Part shown: piece by piece, positions 1-4,396 of the stretch
Position numbering within the stretch: position 1 is the first letter of the stretch
How the letters are laid out: each line of letters opens with the position of its first letter
Assembly: GCA_026708165.1 (NCBI GenBank)
Contig: JAPOVO010000405.1
Span: 1-6,472 of the forward strand
DNA: 6,472 bases
Origin: Chloroflexota bacterium
GTDB taxonomy: Bacteria > Chloroflexota > UBA11872 > VXNJ01
Direction of reading: 5' to 3'
Notes under the pieces: generated by a model
Told to the model about the DNA's origin: nothing
The model's input: the letters and a program-made list of their open reading frames with translations, nothing else
The model's database searches: none
Position numbers and translations under genes: made by a program

Positions 1-353
1 CGTTCCTCACCCCCGTCCTTCTCTTCCAGGACGGCAAGCTGGTCCTCAAATGCGGTGTGCGCTTCGGAGATGCTCGCCGAGACGCGGTCAAACTCCTCTG
101 GCGTCGCGGCGGAGATCAGGCGCGGAGCTGCTGCCACCAGAGCGCCGCTGTACTGCGCAACTCCGAAAGACGCCACCACCTCGGGAACGCTGCCCTCGTT
201 CACGCGGCTTTGAACCTCGCCCACGCGGTTAAACGAAAACCATCCGACGAGACTCGCAGCGACGGTGAGCACCACAGCTCCTCCGATCCCCAGATAGAGC
301 TGCATGGAGATTCGAAAGCGGCTTTCGAGCAGGCTCCTTAGCCGGTCTTTCAT
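1..353 (-). CDS. N-terminal part of a membrane sensor, probably a TorS-like (hybrid) histidine kinase
   Basis: Reading from the ATG at 353 down to the window edge gives 117 complete codons with no stop, so the gene is cut by the edge. The product starts with a short basic cytoplasmic segment (MKDRLRSLLESRFRISM), one clear membrane helix at about residues 18-41 (LYLGIGGAVVLTVAASLVGW), then an extracytoplasmic, Ala/Val/Glu-rich stretch predicted to be helical (for example VNEGSVPEVVASFGVAQ and SGALVAAAPRLISAATPEEF). This layout and the residue pattern resemble the four-helix sensor of TorS-type kinases, in which the periplasmic domain is read by a periplasmic binding protein. Its ATG overlaps the TGA of the upstream binding-protein gene by four bases (ATGA), fitting a TorT/TorS-like pair. 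No kinase domain is visible because it would lie outside the window, so a chemoreceptor or GGDEF protein with a similar sensor remains possible. Confidence 0.7.
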   Translation of the reverse strand, partial: MKDRLRSLLESRFRISMQLYLGIGGAVVLTVAASLVGWFSFNRVGEVQSRVNEGSVPEVVASFGVAQYSGALVAAAPRLISAATPEEFDRVSASISEAHTAFEDQLAVLEEKDGGEE

Positions 354-1630
354 GATCCCGTTGCGATGAGCGTGTTGATTGGGTGATAGCGGCCGTCCCT
401 ACCTATCACCGTTAGGAACACTTTGTCCGAACCTTGGTTGTCGCCATCGCCATAGCGCAACTGGAACCCGTCGATATCGATTACGTCGGCGCTGCGCAGA
501 CTCTCCAGGAAGCAGGCCCTTTTGACGTCTGGTCCGCACCCGTCAAGGCCAGCGATAGCCAGCCGGCCTGCGAGATAACCTTCAAAGGAGACAAACCCGG
601 GGTCCGCGTCCGGATCGTAGGCAGAGAGGGCGCTGAGGTATGAAGAAACAACTGGCAGCGAGTCGTCCGTTGGGAAGGGGACGACCTGGGTCACGTAGAC
701 TCCAGCCCCCTCGGGACCGAGTTCTCTCGCGAGCGCGTTGCTGCCTACAAACGATACTGTGAGGAAGATGGGGGCCTGCCCCATATGCCTAGCCCACAAA
801 ATCAAGGCCGCTACCGGCTCGTAAGCGCCAATCATAATCACCGCCTCTGGAGCGCCCTGGTTTAAGTCGAGCAGTGCCGTTTTCACAGCCATAGTGTTGC
901 GTGGATACAGGCCAATGGACACCGGTTCCATGCCGCGCCGGTCCAGCGCCAGCCGGACACCTCGCCAGCCGGCGCGGCCGTAGGAATCATCCTGATACAG
1001 GACGGCGATGCGCTTGATGCCCAGATCGGTGGTAAGACGAGCGACCATCTCCTCCGTTTCTTGGTAATAGGACGCGCGAAGGTTGATGATGTTGTCCCAC
1101 TCCGGGTCGCGTAAAAACTCGGCGCCCGTAAACGGGGCAATGAAGGGAACACCAGCGTTGGCGGCTACTGGAGTGGCTGAGCGCGACGTGGGCGTGCCGA
1201 CCTCGCCGATCAACGCGAATACTTGCTCTTCCTCAATTAGCTGAGTCGTGTTTGCAATTGCCGCTTCGGGTTCATAGGCGTCATCCCGTGTTATGAGCTC
1301 CAGCCTCCGGCCGTTGACGCCGCCGCTCTCATTCACCTCATGGAAGGCGGCCTGGATACCGAGACGCATATTCCTGCCCAGTTCCTGGGCCGGCCCACTG
1401 AACGCTGCGGATTGACCGAATAGGATGCGCTCGCTTGACACGCCGGGGGACTGTGCCGCGACGGGTTCGGGCTCGGATACTTGGGTTTGTTGGACCGTAG
1501 CCACGGCGTCGGGGCTGCCGTTGTCGGTGGAGTCGAAGGGAAAGCAACCCGAAGGACCGGCGATCAGTGCAAGCGCCAGGATTCCCCCGGCTCCCAGCAA
1601 GCGCCGCTGAGCCGCTGGCCTGCGCTTCAT
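350..1630 (-). CDS. Periplasmic ligand-binding lipoprotein, ABC branched-chain amino acid receptor family (Peripla_BP_6)
   Basis: The 426-residue product begins with a signal peptide (MKRRPAAQRR, then a hydrophobic stretch) ending at a lipobox-like GPSGC, with Cys29 as the probable lipidated residue; the Pro at -3 makes the box imperfect. A low-complexity Ser/Pro/Gln linker (about 30-66) precedes a type I periplasmic binding fold starting at RILFGQSAAFSGPAQELG. Family hallmarks follow: GIQAAFHEVNESGGVNGR, IGEVGTPTSRSATPVAANAG and VPFIAPFTG in lobe 1, and RIAVLYQDDSYGRAG in the hinge/lobe 2 region. Cys365 and Cys373 could form a disulfide. The family usually delivers amino acids, amides or similar small polar ligands to an ABC transporter, but no permease or ATPase genes are here. 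It sits between an RsbW-like gene and a sensor gene, overlapping the first by one base (TAATG) and the second by four, so I infer a sensory co-receptor. The ligand cannot be told from sequence. Confidence 0.88.
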   Translation of the reverse strand: MKRRPAAQRRLLGAGGILALALIAGPSGCFPFDSTDNGSPDAVATVQQTQVSEPEPVAAQSPGVSSERILFGQSAAFSGPAQELGRNMRLGIQAAFHEVNESGGVNGRRLELITRDDAYEPEAAIANTTQLIEEEQVFALIGEVGTPTSRSATPVAANAGVPFIAPFTGAEFLRDPEWDNIINLRASYYQETEEMVARLTTDLGIKRIAVLYQDDSYGRAGWRGVRLALDRRGMEPVSIGLYPRNTMAVKTALLDLNQGAPEAVIMIGAYEPVAALILWARHMGQAPIFLTVSFVGSNALARELGPEGAGVYVTQVVPFPTDDSLPVVSSYLSALSAYDPDADPGFVSFEGYLAGRLAIAGLDGCGPDVKRACFLESLRSADVIDIDGFQLRYGDGDNQGSDKVFLTVIGRDGRYHPINTLIATGS

Positions 1631-2046
1631 TAGACCTTGCGCGTGACCAGTGTTATGTGGTTCTTGTCGCCCTCTCGACGGTAACTCATCTCGTCCATCA
1701 TCGTCCGCACGAGGTGGACGCCTAGGCCACCCACCGGCCGGTCTTCGATCGCCGCCCCGACCTGGGGCTCCGGAGCATCATGGAGGGGATCAAATGGGCG
1801 CCCGTCGTCGATGATCTCGATAGTGATGGCGTCGGGTTCGGACTTGAGTACGATCTCAATCTCGTGGATTCCACCATCGTGTCCGTAGTTCATTGTATTG
1901 AGGGTCAACTCTTCGAGCGCAAGGTCTATCATGAAAAGAGTCTCGTCAGGCCAGCTCTCCTGCTCTCCGAATTTCCTCACGGCGTCAAAGACGCGATTCA
2001 ACTCCTCGAGTCTGGTCTCGATCTTCATGTTTAGCTCAGCGCTCAT
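1630..2046 (-). CDS. Anti-sigma regulatory factor / serine-protein kinase, RsbW-SpoIIAB-like (HATPase_c_2)
   Basis: This 138-residue protein is almost entirely a GHKL ATPase domain, the usual length for the RsbW/SpoIIAB family. The N box is LALEELTLNTMNYGHDGG, with Glu46 as likely catalytic base and Asn50 as Mg-binding residue. The G1 box is IIDDGRPFDP (residues 78-87) and the glycine-rich ATP lid is VGGLGVHLVRTMMDEMSY (105-122). Proteins of this family bind a sigma factor or other target and phosphorylate a STAS antagonist on serine; here the antagonist is most likely the STAS protein encoded at the head of the operon. The ATG at 2046 overlaps the upstream TGA by four bases (ATGA). I see no good Shine-Dalgarno before it, so its translation is probably coupled to that of the phosphatase gene. 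An in-frame ATG at codon 7 is an alternative start. The controlled target is not in the window. Confidence 0.92.
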   Translation of the reverse strand: MSAELNMKIETRLEELNRVFDAVRKFGEQESWPDETLFMIDLALEELTLNTMNYGHDGGIHEIEIVLKSEPDAITIEIIDDGRPFDPLHDAPEPQVGAAIEDRPVGGLGVHLVRTMMDEMSYRREGDKNHITLVTRKV

Positions 2047-3212
2047 GCGTCGGTCGTAGTGCGGCAGAGCGTCAGGCAGGTAATGTCATCGGATTGCGGC
2101 GCATCGCCCGCAAAGTCTGCAACGGCCTTGAAGATCGCGTCGTTGATCGTTTCGGCGTCGCCGGGCATCGATTCGACGAACATACGACGCAGACGCTCAA
2201 GGCCGAACTCTTCGAAATCCGTGTTCATCGCCTCTGTTACGCCGTCGGTGTAGAGCACCAGCGTATCGCTCGGCGACAGCTTTACAGTCTCCTGCCGATA
2301 GTCGAGACCGGGCATTAGTCCTAGGGCAACCCCATCGGTTAGAGGAAGCACGGTCGAGCTTCCGTCCTCATGAAAGATGACGGGAGCGTTGTGTCCACCG
2401 TTCGCATAGGAGAGCTCTCCAGTCGCGGGGTTGTACTCCGCGTACAGCACGGTGACGAACATCGCCGATTCGTTTTCCTCCTCCAGAAGGTTGTTGACCT
2501 CGTACAGCACCTCGCCCGGACCGGTGCCGCCGATCGCCGCACCCTTGAGCAGAGTGCGGCTGGACATCATGAACAGTGCCGCGGGAACGCCCTTGTCCGA
2601 AACGTCCGCGACTGCGATTCCGATCCGCCCACCATCGAGGTGCACGAAGTCGAAGAAATCGCCCCCGATGGCACGCGCCGGCTGCATGCTGGCGGCGACC
2701 TTGTACTCGTCGGTGCCGGGAAGCTCGGTGGGCAGAATCGACTGTTGCATCTTGCTGGCGACGTCGAGTTCGTTCTGCAACGCCACCAACTTGTCACGCG
2801 ACGCGAGCGCCTCGCGCCACTCGGTAAGGTTGCGCAGTGTCCGGTCGATAGTAACCTTGAGGTCGTCGAAATCGATTGGCTTGGTGACAAAGTCAAACGC
2901 GCCGCGGTTCATGGCCGTGCGGATGTTCTTCATATCCCCGTAAGCCGAAATGATCACCGAACGGATGTCGGGATCTACCTTAGGAATCTGCTGAAGCAGT
3001 GTAAGCCCGTCCATCTTGGGCATGTTTATGTCGGATAGGACCAAGTCGATGTCCTGTTGCTCCTGCAACATCTCCAACGCCTCGACGCCGTTCTGGGCAA
3101 ACACGAACGTGTACAGGCCCCTCCGGACGTACCGTCGCATGCGCTGGCGCATGAGAGGCTGAAGGTCCGGCTCGTCGTCGACTACGAGAATCTTGCAAGC
3201 ACGCTGCGTCAC
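2043..3212 (-). CDS. Response regulator with C-terminal PP2C (SpoIIE-type) serine phosphatase, RsbU/RssB-like
   Basis: Starting from the GTG at 3212, the product has 389 residues. Residues about 5-125 are a REC domain: acidic pair Asp12-Asp13 (KILVVDDEPD), phospho-acceptor Asp61 (LVLSDINMPKMDG), Ser89 (VIISAYGD) and Lys111 (FVTKPID). A helical linker with the SpoIIE-associated motif ELDVASKMQQSILP leads into a PP2C domain with its metal-binding motifs GGDFFD (Asp185), VADVSDKG (Asp203, Asp206), YANGGHNAP, YTDGVTEA (Asp323) and QSDDIT (Asp375-376). All catalytic motifs look intact. Phosphorylation of the REC domain would be expected to switch the phosphatase, which removes phosphate from a STAS antagonist; both that partner and the opposing kinase are in this operon. 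The sensor at the left end is the obvious candidate kinase. A GTG at 3227 would add five residues but lacks a good ribosome site; the GGAGGTGA placed before 3212 decides the start. Confidence 0.95.
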   Translation of the reverse strand: MTQRACKILVVDDEPDLQPLMRQRMRRYVRRGLYTFVFAQNGVEALEMLQEQQDIDLVLSDINMPKMDGLTLLQQIPKVDPDIRSVIISAYGDMKNIRTAMNRGAFDFVTKPIDFDDLKVTIDRTLRNLTEWREALASRDKLVALQNELDVASKMQQSILPTELPGTDEYKVAASMQPARAIGGDFFDFVHLDGGRIGIAVADVSDKGVPAALFMMSSRTLLKGAAIGGTGPGEVLYEVNNLLEEENESAMFVTVLYAEYNPATGELSYANGGHNAPVIFHEDGSSTVLPLTDGVALGLMPGLDYRQETVKLSPSDTLVLYTDGVTEAMNTDFEEFGLERLRRMFVESMPGDAETINDAIFKAVADFAGDAPQSDDITCLTLCRTTTDA

Positions 3213-3214
3213 TC

Positions 3215-3222
3215 TCACCTCC
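3215..3222 (-). promoter_or_regulatory. Shine-Dalgarno that selects the start of the REC-PP2C gene
   Basis: On the minus strand the sequence GGAGGTGA ends two bases before GTG at 3212, leaving five bases between GGAGG and that start. It is a near-perfect match to the 16S rRNA tail and lies inside the longer alternative reading from GTG 3227, whose own upstream bases (CTGACGCGGAA) are weak. This supports GTG 3212 as the true start. Confidence 0.65.
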
Positions 3223-3242
3223 GGCACTTCCGCGTCAGGTCG

Positions 3243-3278
3243 GCGTACGCTCGGAGAAAGGGGAGCGCGAGCATACGC
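3243..3278 (-). other. Strong hairpin between the STAS and REC-PP2C genes
   Basis: On the minus strand GCGTATGCTCG (3278-3268) pairs with CGAGCGTACGC (3253-3243): eleven base pairs, ten Watson-Crick and one G-U, around a 14-base pyrimidine-rich loop (CGCTCCCCTTTCTC). No T-run follows, so it does not look like an ordinary intrinsic terminator. It lies 16 bases after the STAS stop codon and about 30 bases before the chosen start of the next gene. A role in mRNA 3' protection, processing or partial attenuation, giving more STAS protein than downstream products, is an inference. Confidence 0.6.
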
Positions 3279-3294
3279 AACCGCGCCGCTTGGA

Positions 3295-3633
3295 TCAGTC
3301 TGCTAGGGCTGCGGCCGCCTCGGCCTGGTTGTCGTGAACCGGGATTATCTTGTCAAAACCGCTGATCTCGAAAACCTCTCGCACAGAGTCCGAAAGCGAG
3401 CAGACGGCAAGCTTGGCGTTCTGCTTTCGCAGAGTCTTGGCAGTCAGAAGGATGACTCGAAGGCCCGCACTGCTGACGTAGGAAAGTTGTTCGAGATCCA
3501 GTACCAAGCCGCGGTCATTCGGGTCTATCGCGGCCTCCAAATCGACCTGAAACTCGCGAGCGTTAGCCCCGTCGATGCGGTCCTCGGTTTTCACGATCAG
3601 GGTTTGGCCTTCCCGACTGGTGCTTATTGCCAT
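3295..3633 (-). CDS. STAS-domain anti-sigma factor antagonist (RsbV/SpoIIAA-like)
   Basis: The 112-residue product is a single STAS domain of normal length for the RsbV/SpoIIAA family. The domain core includes GLVLDLEQLSYVSSAGLRVI (about residues 42-61). Aligned by eye with the usual D-S-[ST]-G-L signature, Ser55 occupies the phosphorylated serine and Ser54 replaces the usual Asp. The C-terminal VREVFEISGFDKIIPVH is typical of the family. When unphosphorylated it should bind the RsbW-like protein and free that protein's target; phosphorylated it should be inactive until the PP2C protein acts on it. The ATG at 3633 has an AAGGAG nine bases upstream, the best conventional ribosome site in the operon. 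It is the first gene of the cluster on the minus strand, followed by a gap of roughly 80 bases and a hairpin before the phosphatase gene. Confidence 0.93.
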   Translation of the reverse strand: MAISTSREGQTLIVKTEDRIDGANAREFQVDLEAAIDPNDRGLVLDLEQLSYVSSAGLRVILLTAKTLRKQNAKLAVCSLSDSVREVFEISGFDKIIPVHDNQAEAAAALAD

Positions 3634-3847
3634 CGAGCCTTTCTCCTTTTGCGACCTTGCCTCTGGTTAGCCATGATGATTCGAACTATGACAGTCTATT
3701 CTGATATTGACTTTATTGCGCTATGCGACAATTCCTCGATCAGCCACATCCACTTCGCCCGTACTCGGTGATTTACCATCTTGTTATGCGCGCCCCGAAG
3801 AATAGCGACTCTGGGAACTGGTAGAAAGTCCATTTCACTAAGTCGGC

Positions 3848-3894
3848 TCGCACAAACTCCGACCCGAACAGTACGAGACTGGGTTTGCGTGCGA
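3848..3894. repeat. Imperfect inverted repeat
   Basis: TCGCACAAAC (3848-3857) can pair with GTTTGCGTGCGA (3883-3894) if two bases (GC, 3887-3888) are bulged, giving ten base pairs around a 25-base loop. No T-run follows on either strand. It could be an operator or a transcript structure upstream of the operon, or chance. Confidence 0.3.
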
Positions 3895-4017
3895 CGATCA
3901 CGAGCATGGCAAAAATATTCACACCGTGAATCAAGGAAACCGTGCAGTCGATTTCGCCTCATATTTTCTCAAGTCCAAAATCAGCAGGTCTTACGACGCG
4001 CTGCGTAATAGAATAGC

Positions 4018-4023
4018 TATAGT
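4018..4023 (+). promoter_or_regulatory. Possible -10 element for tRNA-Asp
   Basis: TATAGT matches TATAAT at five of six positions and ends 11 bases before the mature 5' end of the tRNA, a reasonable distance for a tRNA promoter. A second candidate, TAGAAT, lies at 4009-4014. No good -35 hexamer is seen 16-18 bases upstream of either, so this is tentative. Confidence 0.35.
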
Positions 4024-4034
4024 AACGCTAATGG

Positions 4035-4108
4035 GGTCCCGTGGTGCAGTGGCCTAGCATATCTCCCTGTCAAGGAGAAGATCGCCGGTTCGAATCCGGT
4101 CGGGACCG
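4035..4108 (+). tRNA. tRNA-Asp (anticodon GTC)
   Basis: A full cloverleaf can be drawn. The acceptor stem GGTCCCG (4035-4041) pairs with CGGGACC (4101-4107), with G4108 as discriminator. The D arm is GTGC...GCAT, with one G-U pair. The anticodon stem TCTCC/GGAGA encloses the loop CTGTCAA with anticodon GTC. The T arm has a GCCGG/CCGGT stem and loop TTCGAAT. The CCA end is not encoded (CC GAA follows), so it must be added enzymatically. It reads opposite to the signalling operon and in the same direction as the permease fusion gene. I found no second copy of its 3' end in the window that would indicate an integrated element. Confidence 0.95.
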
Positions 4109-4396
4109 CCGAACTACCCCGTCTGCCCTGAGCATCTCCTAAGGGGACTAACGGCAGAAGTCGAGTTTTAGTCCCTGACGTTTTACTATCGTATGGCTGA
4201 GTCGGAATTGCGGCCTACGCGGAACGCAGTTCCAACAGGCTTGGAGTCCCGGAGACCATGGCGAACCGGAGACTCTAATCCGATAATCACATGTATACGT
4301 ACGTCATAGCGGACGCGATCCGATGTGCCGTTGGAATGACACTATCTAGTTCGCGACCACTCGATTCACCGGCCGGTCGGGAAGGCGAATGATCTG
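4109..4396. other. Intergenic region between tRNA-Asp and the permease fusion gene
   Basis: Nearly 290 bases with no recognisable gene. It contains a hairpin (4144-4175) described separately; a small perfect hairpin GGAAC-GCA-GTTCC at 4221-4233; and the direct repeat CCGGAGAC at 4249-4256 and 4266-4273, a 17-base period. The heptamers TTCCAAC (near 4230) and GTTGGAA (near 4330) are inverted relative to each other. None of these is strong enough to name an operator. The promoter of the downstream gene should be here, but I see no clear -35/-10 pair. Confidence 0.4.
4144..4175 (+). terminator. Possible terminator after tRNA-Asp
   Basis: GGGACTAA (4144-4151) pairs perfectly with TTAGTCCC (4168-4175) around a 16-base loop, and the next outer bases allow a G-U pair. 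A short TTTT follows after five bases (4181-4184), which is weak for an intrinsic terminator. The loop contains GGCAGA (4153-4158), complementary to TCTGCC at 4122-4127, so an alternative or pseudoknot-like fold is possible. Confidence 0.4.

Larger units (their letters stand above)
3634..4034. other. Intergenic region between the signalling operon and tRNA-Asp
   Basis: About 400 bases without a convincing gene. The part near 3670-3735 is visibly richer in A/T than the neighbouring genes and should hold the minus-strand promoter of the STAS operon. I looked for -35/-10 pairs there: TTGTCG (3731-3726) is followed by only poor -10 matches, so I do not assign a promoter. Short open frames exist (for example 3696-3962 minus), but they carry no recognisable domain and their composition is unremarkable. 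An imperfect inverted repeat lies at 3848-3894, and a probable tRNA promoter -10 near 4020. Confidence 0.5.

Noticed and set aside
434..643. 69-codon plus-strand frame inside the binding-protein gene
   Set aside because: It is antisense to the lipoprotein coding sequence and shows no features of its own.
2370..3038. Long plus-strand open frames (222 and 170 codons) across the REC-PP2C gene
   Set aside because: They lie antisense to a gene with intact REC and PP2C motifs, have no recognisable domain and look like GC-rich shadow frames.
3703..3731. Sigma-70-like promoter for the STAS operon
   Set aside because: TTGTCG is acceptable as a -35, but no -10 at 16-18 bases matches more than three of six positions.
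3696..3962. 88-codon minus-strand frame upstream of the STAS gene
   Set aside because: No domain, no clear ribosome site and composition like the surrounding intergenic DNA; it probably contains the operon promoter.
4035..4108. tRNA-Asp as an attachment site of an integrated element
   Set aside because: No repeat of the tRNA 3' end, integrase or other mobility gene is visible in the window.
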